Both the position numbers and the translations under genes were made by a program. A stretch of 64,000 nt of DNA from Lyngbya sp. PCC 8106 (GTDB lineage: Bacteria > Cyanobacteriota > Cyanobacteriia > Cyanobacteriales > Microcoleaceae): the NCBI RefSeq assembly GCF_000169095.1, contig NZ_AAVU01000012.1:101861-165860 (forward strand). The letters are read 5' to 3'. The notes under the pieces were generated by a model. The model was not told where the DNA came from and did not search any database. It saw only the letters and a list, made by a program, of their open reading frames with translations. Within the stretch, counting starts at the first letter, position 1, and each line of letters starts with the position of its first letter. Below, piece by piece: positions 1 to 9,620 of this stretch.

Positions 1-477
1 TTCCAGCAAGCTGTATTCTTTGGGAGAAAGAGACAGAGGGTGTTGTTGGTAGGTGACTTCCCGTGAGATCGGATCGAGATGGAGAGAGTTCCATTTTAGC
101 AAGGGAGCATTTGCTTGGCGCGGAGAACGGAGTAAAGCTCGAATTCGAGCAAAGAGTTCGCGAGGGCTAAAGGGTTTTATCAGGTGATCATCGATACCTG
201 CTTCTAAACAAGCGACATGATCAATGCTGCTATTTTGAACTGTTAAAAGTAGAATCGGGACGCTATAGCCTTGCTCACGAATGCGCTGACAGAGATCAAC
301 TCCATTGAGTTTAGGTAGGTGAGCATTAACTAATAATAAATCATAAGTGAAAGCTTCTACATAAGCCCATCCTTGTTCGCCATCTATAACGACATCAACA
401 ATATAACCTTGTTCTATTAGTGCTTTTTTAATTTGATGAGCTTGTGCTGCATCATTTTCTATGACTAAAAACCGCAT
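1..477 (-). CDS. OmpR-family response regulator, N-terminal part (runs off the left edge)
   Basis: The visible 159 codons are a complete receiver domain followed by the beginning of a winged-helix output domain (ending LSLSPKEYSLLE, typical of OmpR/PhoB regulators), so the gene continues beyond position 1. The conserved switch Thr and Lys are present (LLLTV and LIKPF). The receiver is unusual: the phospho-acceptor position reads LLVNAHLP, with Asn51 where the family has Asp, and the acidic pocket reads IENDA rather than EDD. From family knowledge this should abolish or weaken Asp phosphorylation, so the protein may act independently of a kinase or be locked in one state; that is inference. 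The ATG at 477 was chosen because the typical receiver start MRFLVIEND follows directly. The identity as an OmpR-type regulator is secure; the DNA target is not known. Confidence 0.9.
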   Translation of the reverse strand, partial: MRFLVIENDAAQAHQIKKALIEQGYIVDVVIDGEQGWAYVEAFTYDLLLVNAHLPKLNGVDLCQRIREQGYSVPILLLTVQNSSIDHVACLEAGIDDHLIKPFSPRELFARIRALLRSPRQANAPLLKWNSLHLDPISREVTYQQHPLSLSPKEYSLLE

Positions 478-918
478 AAGATTTCTGCCTCAGATTTGTT
501 AACTTAAAATAGATGCGAATAACTCTGTTTAAAATTCTTGTGATTTCATGCTGTCCTAACTTCTACAAAGCAGAAGCTATCTTTACCCGATAATCAATAC
601 AAATAATAGAAGTTCAGTGATTTTTTATCCATCATTGGTGATCAAAGCCTGATTCCAGAAAATAGTTTCAATTTACTATCCTATCACGTTTTTCTCTGGC
701 TTATGGTTATTTTGAGGCAAATTTTTATATCAAGTTTGATTGATTGTTTGATTGTTTTATTTTCTCAATTTATACTTTGCTCTAGTATTTCAATTAATTT
801 TGATCAATTAATCGTTAGGCAATCTTGCTATATAGCGCTACTTGAATCGGGAACAGGGAACACCGGATCAGGGAACAGCAGACTATGAAAGGATTCTAGG
901 ATTTAGAAATGTCCTAAC

Positions 919-971
919 CTTTATGCGTAGTGCTATAGTAGAATATCCTCAGCTTTATGCGTAGCACTATA
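919..971. repeat. 34-bp spaced direct repeat in a gene-free stretch
   Basis: The 580 bases between the regulator and the giant DUF4912 gene (478-1057) hold no convincing gene. The 12-mer CTTTATGCGTAG occurs twice, 34 bases apart, each time followed by a CTATA-containing sequence. A perfect palindrome TATAGCGCTA lies at 831-840, followed by three GGGAACA copies. This looks like small dispersed intergenic repeat material; no function is claimed. A 61-codon frame at 703-888 has no coding character. Confidence 0.5.
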
Positions 972-1057
972 TTGTTTTCTGTCTAAAAAATAATCTCCCA
1001 TTCAAAACTATCGTCAAGAACAGGAGAATCATCTATTCATTAAATTGATGCTAAAAT

Positions 1058-4000
1058 CTAATCAGCATCGTACAATCGAACCACAGAAATCGTGACTTCA
1101 CCTTGATTATCCTCAGGATAACTATCAAAGAAAAAGGCGTATAAAGTAGACGTTTCTTGAACTTCCAACGTTAACGAATCGTGATAGCCATTCAACGTTG
1201 ACCAAGTTGCACCAACAGGAACCCGAGTTTTCTTATTAATGACTGTCCCGCCATAAATCCAGAAAATCACCATCGGTTCACCCGTCGGAAAAAGCTCAGA
1301 ACCATAACCAAACGCACCGCTCTTAATTCGCACAACATAAATACCCGGTTCTAGCGTGTGAGAAACCGCCGTTTCTTGAAGCTGTTTCATGCGTTGATCA
1401 TCAAGCAAGTGACAATTTTGGCGACTATGAACCGTCAGATGTTGAATCGCACAATTACCCGGAGTCATCGCTTGCGGGGTTGTCATCACCGTCGGAATAG
1501 ATCCCTGACGCACCGATTCCGAAACCGTGCTAATCGTCGCTCCCGTCATTCCTAGAGTCGTCTGATCAATCAAAGCCGACCCCGAAATCCGTACCGAATT
1601 AGAACGAGCCAACATCAACCACTCGTCATCCTCAGTCACATAACCAATTTCCGCGAGATAATCACAATCAGCTTCTAGATTCGGAATTTGCAACTGTTGA
1701 ATCAACTCATGGCAATTGTATCGTCGCAGATTCTGAACCGATTGCGTCTCCAAATCAACCTCAGTCACCTCATAAATCCGCAATTGAAACTTCTGTCCAC
1801 CTTGGGCTTGTGCCGCTACACGCGCCGCCCTGGGCAACTCCCAATGAGCATCAATACTCTGGTTATCACTGAGCATTAATGTAATACAAGCGGCGATCGC
1901 CACCTGCGGAGAAACCCCCGTCACATCGCTGATCAGACCCGAAGTTGCCGGAACTCGTATCCGGTTAGAACGAGCCAACAACAACCACTCATCCGTCTGG
2001 GTCATATAACCAATCTCAACAATATACTCACAATTAATGTTGAGGTTCGGAACTTGCCATTGTTTGATCAACTCATTGCAATTGTACCGTTGAACACCGT
2101 GAGCAGACTGAGTATCTAAATCAATCCCAGTCACCTCATAAACGTGCAGTTGGAACTTTTGTCCGCCCTGTTGTTTCGCTCTGGCTTTCGCCCCATCCGG
2201 CACTTCCCAACGAGCATCAACCAATTCATTTTCACCGAGACTTAGGGTAATATAGCTCGAAGACGAACTCAAAGCCGAAAGCGGTTGTTCTGTTGCATTG
2301 ACTCCGGTAAAAGCCACAGCCATTGACCCGATTTCCTCCTCATCTGTTGTCTCCTCAACCGGAACATACAGACGATTAGAACGAGCCAACAACAACCACA
2401 GTCCCTCCTCCGTCAGATAACCAATTTCTGCTAAGTATTCCCGTTGACTGTCAAATTCAAACTGCCAACTCGAAATAGATTCAGCGATGGGACATTCTTC
2501 GATCAAAGCGCTCGCCGGAACGTCAACAGAAATATTCGTCACATCATAAACCCGGAGTTGATACTGAGAGCCGCCCTGTTGTTTCGCTCTGGCTTTCGCC
2601 TCATCCGGTACTTCCCACTCCGCATCAAGGGTTCCTTCTTCACCGATAGTCAGAATAATCCGACAAGGAATAGAAGACAAACTCGGCAGAATCATCACCC
2701 CAGGCATTAACTCTACATCCGATAAATCTGGGGTTGTCAGCGCCGGGATACGAACTCGATAAGAACGAGCCAAAACGAGCCATTCTCCCTCATCGGTCAG
2801 ATAGCCAATTTCAGCAAAATAGTCATGGTTGCCGAACAAGTGTAGGAGTTCAGGATGGGGAAGGGAAACATTAAAATCGTATTGTTGAACGCTGTTGGTT
2901 GCCATCGAGTCAGCCGGAATATCGGTGACATCGTAAATATACAGTTGAAACTGATGGGCGCCCCGTTGTTTAATGTCTTCAACTGCCGCATCAGCAACTT
3001 CCCAATACACATTTGCCGCTTCATTATCACAGGGAATGAGTGTGACTCGACAACGGTTAACATCAAGCGTCGGAACCACTCCCGGATCAGGAATTGAGAT
3101 GTCAAGATTTGGCTTTCCGGTGAATTCAACCGGAGTGATGGTTGCCGTGGGAATGCGAACTCGATAAGAACGAGCCAACATTAACCATTCTCCATCATCG
3201 GTCAGATAGCCAACTTCAGCAAAATAGTCATGGTTGCCGAACAAGTGTAGGAATTCAGGATGGGGAAGGGAAATATCAAAATCATATTGTTGAACGCTGT
3301 TGGTTGCCATCGAGTCAGCCGGAATATCAGTCACATCATACAGATGCAGTTGAAACTGACGTCCGCCCCGTTGTTGGGCATCTTCGGTTGCCGCATCAGC
3401 AACTTCCCAATAAACATTAGCCGCTTCATTATCACAGGGAATCAAAGTCACCGAACTGGTTGTACCTGAACCCCGACGAGAAATTCCCCCTGCAACCACT
3501 CCAGCACCTATTAGACCCGCCCCCATTAAACCTAAATTTCTCGGGGTGGCATCTTCATCTCGAGTCGAAGTAGCCGGAACTCGAACCGAGTTAGAACGAC
3601 CCAACCTTAACCATTCACCATCATCGGTTACATAACCGACTTCTGTGAGATAATCGCGATCGCCAGAGAGTTCCAGTTGCCAATCAAACGTAGATTCATC
3701 AAAGTCACATTGCTCAACAATCGTAGTACCTGGTTCCTGACCACTAATGTTCGTTACATCATAAACTCGTAATTGTAATTGTCGTCCGCCGCGCTGTTTG
3801 GCGACATCTTTGGCTTCATCGGAAATATCCCAACGAATATCAACTGTTCCCTCACCTGTCGGGATTAAAGTCATGTGACTAGGAAAGGAAGATAAAGGCG
3901 GAAGTGTAGGGACTTCTTCTATCGGGGATGCAGTCTCAGTCTCCTGACTAGGATGTAAACCGCCTTGCGCCCCGGTATTGATTCGGACTCGGTTAGAACG

Positions 4001-7000
4001 AGCCAGCATCAACCATTGACCAACACCCGTAATGTAACCAATTTCTGCGAGATACTCACAGCTAGAGTCTATAATCGGTACTCGTCGCTCTTGTATTGAT
4101 TCTTCACAATCATATCTGCGAACACGGTTCGGGCTTTGAGTGTCGAGATTCTCAACATCAGTGACATCATAAATTCGCAGTTGCATTTGCTGTCCTCCCC
4201 GTACACGCACGGCAGTTTGAGCCGCATCTGGAATATTCCAACGAGCATCTGCGGTGTGATTATCTCTGAGCGTCAGTGAAATCTGACTTCCCAAGTCCGT
4301 TAACACCGGAATTAGGGCGGCACCGCCTGCACCTAGTCCGAGAACCACTCCATCCTCGGCTGTGACTTGAGGGGTGACTGTATCGGGTGTTGTCTCAACC
4401 CCTGGTGTGCAAACTCGGTTAGAACGAGCCAACCTCAACCATTGATTTTCCTCCGTCAGATAACCGATTTCCACTAAATAGGTGTGATCACTTTTGAGGT
4501 TGTGGAATTGTTGGTGTTGAGTTAATTCATCCCAATCGTATTTTTGCAGACTGTGAGGGGGATGACGATCAAGATTATCAATATCGGTGACATCACAAAT
4601 TCGCAGTTGGGGATATTGTCCCCCATGTTCAATGGCAGCACTTTTAGCGGAGGTGGGAACTTCCCATTCAGCATCTGCGGTGTGATTGTCTTTGAGTTTG
4701 AGGGTAATATGACTTCCAAAAGCCGTTAAATAGGGAATTAGAGCCGCTGCCAAGCCTCCAACACCAACTAATTCGGGGACAACGACTGCATCAGGTGTGA
4801 CTTTCGGTGTGAGAGCATCTGTTGTTGTTTCAACCCCTGGTGTGCAAACTCGGTTAGAACGAGCCAATCTCAACCATTGATCATCTTCGGTTGCATAACC
4901 AATTTCTGCTAAATAGATGCGATGGCTTTCTAGGTTAGGAAATTGTTGCTGTTGAGTTGATTCATCCCAGTCGTATTTTTGCAGACTGTGAGGCGGTTGA
5001 CCATCGAGATCATCAATATCAGTCACATCACAAATTCGCAGTTGGGGATATCGTCCCCCATTTTCAATCGCCGCAGCTTTAGCAGTGTCGGGAACTTCCC
5101 ATTCAGAATCTGCGGTGTGATCGTTAATCAGCCATAGCGTTATATGACTCCCAAAAGTCGTTAAAAAAGGAATCAGAGCCGCAGCACCACCTGCACCCAA
5201 CATTCCACCCACTAACCCCATATCAGGTGTGACGACCGGGGTGACTGTATCGGTTGTTGTCTTAACCCCTGGTGTCCGAACTCGGTTAGAACGAGCCAAT
5301 CTCAACCATTGATCATCATTGGTGACATAACCAATTTCTGCTAAATACGTGCGATGGCTTTCTAGATTAGGAAATTGTTGGTGTTGACTTGATTCATCCC
5401 AGTCGTATGTTTGCAGACTGTGAGGCGGTTGACCATCGAGATCATCAATATCAGTCACATCACAAATTCGCAGTTGGGGATATCGTCCCCCATTTTCAAT
5501 CGCCGCAGCTTTAGCAGAGTCGGGAACTTCCCATTCTGCATTTGCGGTGTGATCGTTAATCCGCCATAGCGTTATATGACTTCCAAACGTCGTTAAAAAA
5601 GGAATCAGAGCCGCAGCACCGCCTGCACCCAGGATTCCACCCACTAACCCCACATCGGGTGTGACGACCGGGGTGACGACCGGGGTGACGACATCGGTTA
5701 TTGTCTCAACCCCTGGTGTCCGAACTCGGTTAGAACGAGCCAATCTCAACCATTGATCATCATTGGTGACATAACCAATTTCTGCTAAATACGTGCGATG
5801 GCTTTCTAGATTAGGAAATTGTTGCTGTTGACTTGATTCATCCCAATCATATTTTTGCAGACTGTGAGGCGCTTGACCATCGAGATCATCAATATCAGTC
5901 ACATCACAAATTCGCAGTTGGGGATATCGTCCCCCATTTTCAATCGCAGCAGCTTTAGCAGAGTCGGGAACTTCCCATTCCGCATTTGCAGTGTGATTGT
6001 CTCTGAGTTTGAGGGTAATATGACTTCCAAAAGCCGTTAAAAAAGGAATTAGAGCCGCAGCACCGCCTGCACCCAACATTCCACCCACTAACCCCATATC
6101 GGGTGTGACGACCGGGGTGACGACCGGGGTAACGACATCGGTTGTTGTCTCAACCCCTGGTGTACGAACTCGGTTAGAACGAGCCAATCTCAACCATTGA
6201 TCATCTTCGGTTGCATAACCCATCTCGGTGATGTAGTCCCGGTTGCCTTCTAAGTTGGGGACAGATCGTTCTTGAGTAGACTCGTCACAATCATAGATCT
6301 GAACCTTGTGAGGTGCTTGCTGATCAGGATCATCAATATCGGTGACATCATAAACTCGCAGTTGCAGGCGTTGTCCTCCATTTTCTTTGGCAAAATCCTG
6401 GTCTCCCTCGGGTACAACCCAATAGGCATAGGCATTTTGATCGTTACCGGGGGCTGCCAGTGTGATCCGACTATTTGGCTGTCGCCCTGCCCACCATGCA
6501 GCCCCTAATCCTAGTCCACCTGCAAGTATTCCCAGTCCTAAACCTGAAGGTGTTGTACCTCCATTTCCAGCAGCGACGGAAGTGCCGCTAGGGGTTATGG
6601 GTGTAGCGGTTGTCAGATTGGTTCCAGGAGCGACTGGGGTTCCTCCGGTTGTCGCCGGAGTGGTTGGTGTTGCTGTTCCGCTTCCAATTCCTGTCGCGGG
6701 AGTTGTCGGTGTTGCTGTTCGAGTTCCCGTAGCGGGAGGTGTCGGTGTTGCTGTTCGAGTTCCTGTTGTCGGAGGTGTTGGGGTACCTGTTCCAATTCCT
6801 GTTGCTGGAGGTGTTGCTGTTCCAATTCCCGTTGCTGGAGTAGTTGGTGTTGGGGTACCTGTTCCAATTCCTGTCGCCGGAGTTGTCGGTGTTGCTGTTC
6901 CAATTCCCGTTGCTGGAGTGGTTGGTGTTGGAGTACCTGTTCCAGTCGGAGGAACTGCGGCGTCGTTTATCGGTTCTCCTTGACCTCCCCGAAGTAACCA

Positions 7001-8116
7001 CCAAATTAACCCCCCTAAGAGCGGAATTCCGAGGAGTAATAGTATCCACCAAGGAAATGCTCCAGTTTCTTCTTTTTCTTCTTCTTCAACGGTCGGAGGA
7101 ACTTGGGCTATTTCTTCGGAAACGACACGAACGGGAACTACTGCCGCCGGTGCCTCACGGGTGGGTTCTTCTGTAACGGTTTCATCAATAATTTCTTGAC
7201 CGGGTTCAGAAGTGGCAAAAGCTAGAAAGGCGAGAACTTTGGGAGTTTTGTTATTTTCGTTGTAAACGTAGCTGCGATACTGAGAATAGGGATAACGCGG
7301 ATCATCAGGTAGCGTTTTGTGCATCGGGATAATTTTGAGATCATCCCGGTTTAACACTTGATCAGCGATCGCATAACCAATGCCATCATTACCCAGTTCT
7401 GCAACAACCGCATCAGTCCCGTCTTCTGAGACTTGAATTGTATTTTCTCCACTTTCAAAGGGAGCGCTTTCAAACACATCGTAGGTACTCAGTGCGCGGC
7501 GGGTATCACTATCATCGGGTCGATCAATAAAGCGGATTTCTTCAGGGAAACCCCCAATCTCTGACCAGTTGGTAATCTCCCCCCGAAACATTTGGGCAAA
7601 TTGTTCAAAGGTCAGACTGCTTTCAAAGGAATTATTCGGGCCAACAATAATCGCGAGTTTCTCCCGACCAATAGCAACTGCAACTAACCCCGCCGCTTTT
7701 TCTTCCTCGGTTAACGGACGTCCAACTGCGGCTAAATCTAGCTTTCCGGCTTGTAAAGCTTCTATCGCTTCATTGGTTCCGGTGGTGGCGAGTTCAACTT
7801 CGGTGTTGGGAAATTTTTCTTCAAAGCGTTGCTGAAGTGCTTTGTTAATTTCACTCATACTACTCGAACCGTTCACCATGACTGTTGTATCCTCAGCTAA
7901 GGATTTGGGAACAGTGAAGGTCGATTTATTGTTAAAGGTTTCGGGTAGAATCAGTGTGCGGTCTGTTTCTGATGGGGAAGGTTCCGCCTCGGATGATTGG
8001 GCGAAAGCAGCTTGATTGAGAAATGATGCTAGAGAAACTGTAAATAGTCCAGGAGTGGATGCTAAGGCAAGTAGCACCACTGGTATTTGAAGTAATGCTT
8101 TTCGAGAGCGAGACAT
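1058..8116 (-). CDS. Giant PstS-like / 12x DUF4912 membrane-anchored protein
   Basis: Predicted 2352 residues. Order seen: signal peptide (about 1-40, with ALASTPGLF and AFAQS), a substrate-binding-protein fold like phosphate-binding PstS (about 60-310; VNGSSSM and FRGEITNWSEIGG are characteristic), a strong membrane segment near 352-375 (WWILLLLGIPLLGG), a Pro/Thr/Gly linker (about 385-510), then twelve DUF4912 repeats (about 550-2175). Each repeat has a W-E-V-P strand, a YDVTDI core and LARSNRV at its end. A C-terminal domain of about 130 residues follows and matches the separate gene at 8415-8810. Several repeats are preceded by Gly/Ala-rich hydrophobic stretches such as GLVGGMLGAGGAAALIPF, so the topology after the first membrane segment is uncertain. 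I chose the ATG at 8116 because an earlier TTG would put nine extra residues before the signal peptide. Function is unknown; sensing of phosphate or another anion at the surface with a repeat scaffold on the other side is inference. Confidence 0.9.
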   Translation of the reverse strand: MSRSRKALLQIPVVLLALASTPGLFTVSLASFLNQAAFAQSSEAEPSPSETDRTLILPETFNNKSTFTVPKSLAEDTTVMVNGSSSMSEINKALQQRFEEKFPNTEVELATTGTNEAIEALQAGKLDLAAVGRPLTEEEKAAGLVAVAIGREKLAIIVGPNNSFESSLTFEQFAQMFRGEITNWSEIGGFPEEIRFIDRPDDSDTRRALSTYDVFESAPFESGENTIQVSEDGTDAVVAELGNDGIGYAIADQVLNRDDLKIIPMHKTLPDDPRYPYSQYRSYVYNENNKTPKVLAFLAFATSEPGQEIIDETVTEEPTREAPAAVVPVRVVSEEIAQVPPTVEEEEKEETGAFPWWILLLLGIPLLGGLIWWLLRGGQGEPINDAAVPPTGTGTPTPTTPATGIGTATPTTPATGIGTGTPTPTTPATGIGTATPPATGIGTGTPTPPTTGTRTATPTPPATGTRTATPTTPATGIGSGTATPTTPATTGGTPVAPGTNLTTATPITPSGTSVAAGNGGTTPSGLGLGILAGGLGLGAAWWAGRQPNSRITLAAPGNDQNAYAYWVVPEGDQDFAKENGGQRLQLRVYDVTDIDDPDQQAPHKVQIYDCDESTQERSVPNLEGNRDYITEMGYATEDDQWLRLARSNRVRTPGVETTTDVVTPVVTPVVTPDMGLVGGMLGAGGAAALIPFLTAFGSHITLKLRDNHTANAEWEVPDSAKAAAIENGGRYPQLRICDVTDIDDLDGQAPHSLQKYDWDESSQQQQFPNLESHRTYLAEIGYVTNDDQWLRLARSNRVRTPGVETITDVVTPVVTPVVTPDVGLVGGILGAGGAAALIPFLTTFGSHITLWRINDHTANAEWEVPDSAKAAAIENGGRYPQLRICDVTDIDDLDGQPPHSLQTYDWDESSQHQQFPNLESHRTYLAEIGYVTNDDQWLRLARSNRVRTPGVKTTTDTVTPVVTPDMGLVGGMLGAGGAAALIPFLTTFGSHITLWLINDHTADSEWEVPDTAKAAAIENGGRYPQLRICDVTDIDDLDGQPPHSLQKYDWDESTQQQQFPNLESHRIYLAEIGYATEDDQWLRLARSNRVCTPGVETTTDALTPKVTPDAVVVPELVGVGGLAAALIPYLTAFGSHITLKLKDNHTADAEWEVPTSAKSAAIEHGGQYPQLRICDVTDIDNLDRHPPHSLQKYDWDELTQHQQFHNLKSDHTYLVEIGYLTEENQWLRLARSNRVCTPGVETTPDTVTPQVTAEDGVVLGLGAGGAALIPVLTDLGSQISLTLRDNHTADARWNIPDAAQTAVRVRGGQQMQLRIYDVTDVENLDTQSPNRVRRYDCEESIQERRVPIIDSSCEYLAEIGYITGVGQWLMLARSNRVRINTGAQGGLHPSQETETASPIEEVPTLPPLSSFPSHMTLIPTGEGTVDIRWDISDEAKDVAKQRGGRQLQLRVYDVTNISGQEPGTTIVEQCDFDESTFDWQLELSGDRDYLTEVGYVTDDGEWLRLGRSNSVRVPATSTRDEDATPRNLGLMGAGLIGAGVVAGGISRRGSGTTSSVTLIPCDNEAANVYWEVADAATEDAQQRGGRQFQLHLYDVTDIPADSMATNSVQQYDFDISLPHPEFLHLFGNHDYFAEVGYLTDDGEWLMLARSYRVRIPTATITPVEFTGKPNLDISIPDPGVVPTLDVNRCRVTLIPCDNEAANVYWEVADAAVEDIKQRGAHQFQLYIYDVTDIPADSMATNSVQQYDFNVSLPHPELLHLFGNHDYFAEIGYLTDEGEWLVLARSYRVRIPALTTPDLSDVELMPGVMILPSLSSIPCRIILTIGEEGTLDAEWEVPDEAKARAKQQGGSQYQLRVYDVTNISVDVPASALIEECPIAESISSWQFEFDSQREYLAEIGYLTEEGLWLLLARSNRLYVPVEETTDEEEIGSMAVAFTGVNATEQPLSALSSSSSYITLSLGENELVDARWEVPDGAKARAKQQGGQKFQLHVYEVTGIDLDTQSAHGVQRYNCNELIKQWQVPNLNINCEYIVEIGYMTQTDEWLLLARSNRIRVPATSGLISDVTGVSPQVAIAACITLMLSDNQSIDAHWELPRAARVAAQAQGGQKFQLRIYEVTEVDLETQSVQNLRRYNCHELIQQLQIPNLEADCDYLAEIGYVTEDDEWLMLARSNSVRISGSALIDQTTLGMTGATISTVSESVRQGSIPTVMTTPQAMTPGNCAIQHLTVHSRQNCHLLDDQRMKQLQETAVSHTLEPGIYVVRIKSGAFGYGSELFPTGEPMVIFWIYGGTVINKKTRVPVGATWSTLNGYHDSLTLEVQETSTLYAFFFDSYPEDNQGEVTISVVRLYDAD
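4700..6180. repeat. Near-identical tandem coding repeats (DUF4912 copies 2-5)
   Basis: Four units of roughly 430-450 bp inside the giant gene are nearly identical in DNA as well as protein, unlike the diverged copies 1 and 6-12. Each spans a DUF4912 domain plus its Gly/Ala hydrophobic spacer. A nested 12-bp tandem unit (GACGACCGGGGT) near 5660-5690 and 6105-6135 encodes the TPVV repeats between domains and differs in copy number between spacers. This indicates recent duplication or gene conversion and a site prone to length change. Confidence 0.85.
6640..6960. repeat. Low-complexity Pro/Thr/Gly linker repeat
   Basis: Imperfect tandem units encode TPATGIGTATPT-like segments between the membrane segment and the first DUF4912 domain. 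The linker resembles flexible, possibly glycosylated cell-surface stalks. The open antisense frames over this stretch come from the base composition of the repeat and are not genes. Confidence 0.8.
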
Positions 8117-8414
8117 TGTTTTTTGGAGTGATATGATTAACAACTGTCAATGCAAAATAAAATCTTTGAGATTTCAGCCGATTCTGAGTGAAAACTTTGA
8201 CTCCAGAGCTAGTTTCAGACGAAGAACTACTACGAGTTATGTTCAAGTCTAGAAGAGATCAAGATCAGAGCAGTCCAAATATTAATCACTGTGGATAAGG
8301 CTCAAGATTCTCAATCTTTCGATTCTTCTAGTCTTTACTCCGGCGTGATGTCGTTAATAAATTGAGTAATCGTTTTCGAGGCTATCATCTCTGTGAGTTT
8401 GGGGTTAAATCGGG

Positions 8415-8810
8415 TTAAATTTTGACAACTGAGATGGTCACTTCTCCGTTGTTGTCTTCGAGGTAGGTATCGAAAAAGAAAGCACAAAGATTACAGGTTT
8501 GTAGAACTTCGAGTGTGAGTGTATCGTCATCTCCATTCAAGGTTGACCAGCTTGCTTCTATTTCAACGTTGGTTTTTTTATTAATAAATCGGCCACCATA
8601 CATCCACAGCATCACCAGAGGTTCGCCGGAATGAGCCACCTCTGAGCGATAATTAAATGAACCGTTACGAATCCTAACGATGTAGGTTCCGGGTTCGAGT
8701 GTGGTCGAGACACCTGTTTCTTCTTGGATGCGTTGCATGGTCGCTGCATCAAGAACAAAACAGTTGTGCTTGCTATGAACCTTTAAGTCTGTAACTGTGC
8801 AACCTTCCAT
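8415..8810 (-). CDS. Stand-alone copy of the giant protein's C-terminal domain
   Basis: Predicted 131 residues, no signal peptide and no membrane segment. It aligns over its whole length with the last 130 residues of the giant protein next door: shared VHS..NC, TLEPG.Y.VRI, GEP...W.YGG..INKKT, WSTLNG, LTLEV, AFFFD.Y.EDN and GEVTISVV. It lies 0.3 kb upstream in the same orientation, so co-transcription is possible. The domain carries conserved Cys residues near its N-terminus (C4 and C18). I do not know a named family for it. The relationship suggests either that the small protein arose by domain release or that it was captured as the C-terminus of the large one; it may bind the same partner as the large protein. 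Coding status is secure, function unknown. Confidence 0.85.
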   Translation of the reverse strand: MEGCTVTDLKVHSKHNCFVLDAATMQRIQEETGVSTTLEPGTYIVRIRNGSFNYRSEVAHSGEPLVMLWMYGGRFINKKTNVEIEASWSTLNGDDDTLTLEVLQTCNLCAFFFDTYLEDNNGEVTISVVKI

Positions 8811-9257
8811 ATTGTTTGTTCCTCAGTGTGGTAATTTTGCTAAACTCTTGAGAATACTTGAGATTGTAGGTCTTTTTTGACTAGCTCGTATCTACTATAC
8901 AAAAATTTTTTGTTCTACTCACCTTTAGATTTGACCTGTAACCTGGACACTATTCGATCAGGTTTAAACAGAGTGTAAATCTTTATGACGAGGGCTTGCC
9001 TATCTCTGGGTTTGATGAGTTTGTTCATTCATCTCGGAAAACTTGACTAAAATCTTTTAAACTGATACAGCAATCAGAAATCATTTGTGAAGGCTCACGA
9101 GATTAGAAAGCTTATAGTGCGGGCATCTTGCCTACTGAAAGTTGACAACTCATTCAATATTGCTATATAGACTAATATAGACCAAGCAATTGTTTAAACC
9201 ACTTGATCTAATGAAGTTGCTCTCGAAATTTCGAGGAAGATCATCGTAGAGGTAAAC
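8811..9257. other. Gene-free stretch
   Basis: I see no gene here. It contains an imperfect GC element (GTGCGGGCATCTTGCCTAC, near 9118) of a kind often scattered in cyanobacterial intergenic DNA. The part next to 8810 presumably carries the promoter of the small domain gene, but no clear -35/-10 pair stands out. Confidence 0.4.
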
Positions 9258-9620
9258 TTAGCCTACAACAATTCCGATTTGACGGAGAATAAAAAATAAA
9301 ATTGAGTTGACTAAACTCAGAGCAATTGCGCCTAAAATAGCACTACCAATTCCCCACCGCAATCTAAATCCTTCGATTAACCAAGCCGCTAAACCAAATA
9401 CAATAATACTGCCAATTAAAGGAATTAAACCGATACTAACGATTGCATTAAATGCTCTAAACCAATTGGGGAAAATATTATAGATTGAATTGAAAGCACC
9501 AATAATTCCGCCTGCAATTAGAGCAATCCACGGATTATCGACTTCAACGCCTAAAGGTAGCTTAGAGATGATTAATAAGCTGACCGCTAAAACAACAACA
9601 GAAATCAAAAAACCAACCAT
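9258..9620 (-). CDS. Phage-holin-4 type small integral membrane protein
   Basis: Predicted 120 residues with four hydrophobic segments: an N-terminal helix (FLISVVVLAVSLLIISKLP), then VEVDNPWIALIAGGIIGAFNS, a central helix and a C-terminal helix ending ILRQIGIVVG. The pattern and the PLGVEV.N...A..AG...G..N motif fit the mycobacteriophage-holin-4 superfamily (PF04020), which is widespread in bacteria and usually unrelated to prophage. There are no phage genes nearby, so a lysis role is unlikely. It is monocistronic. Function in cyanobacteria is not established. Confidence 0.8.
   Translation of the reverse strand: MVGFLISVVVLAVSLLIISKLPLGVEVDNPWIALIAGGIIGAFNSIYNIFPNWFRAFNAIVSIGLIPLIGSIIVFGLAAWLIEGFRLRWGIGSAILGAIALSLVNSILFFILRQIGIVVG

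Noticed and set aside
703..888. 61-codon plus-strand frame in the first intergenic region
   Set aside because: No ribosome site, low-complexity hydrophobic start, and it ends in intergenic repeat sequence.
4700..6180. CRISPR-like array
   Set aside because: The units are about 430-450 bp, in frame and encode protein domains; there are no short spacers or cas genes.
6462..6983. 173-codon plus-strand frame over the Pro/Thr/Gly linker
   Set aside because: It is the antisense reading of a tandem repeat; its Val/Pro/Gly pattern mirrors the real coding repeat and it has no ribosome site.
9258..9620. Prophage holin
   Set aside because: The family name comes from phage, but no endolysin, capsid or integrase gene is near and the family is common in bacterial genomes.
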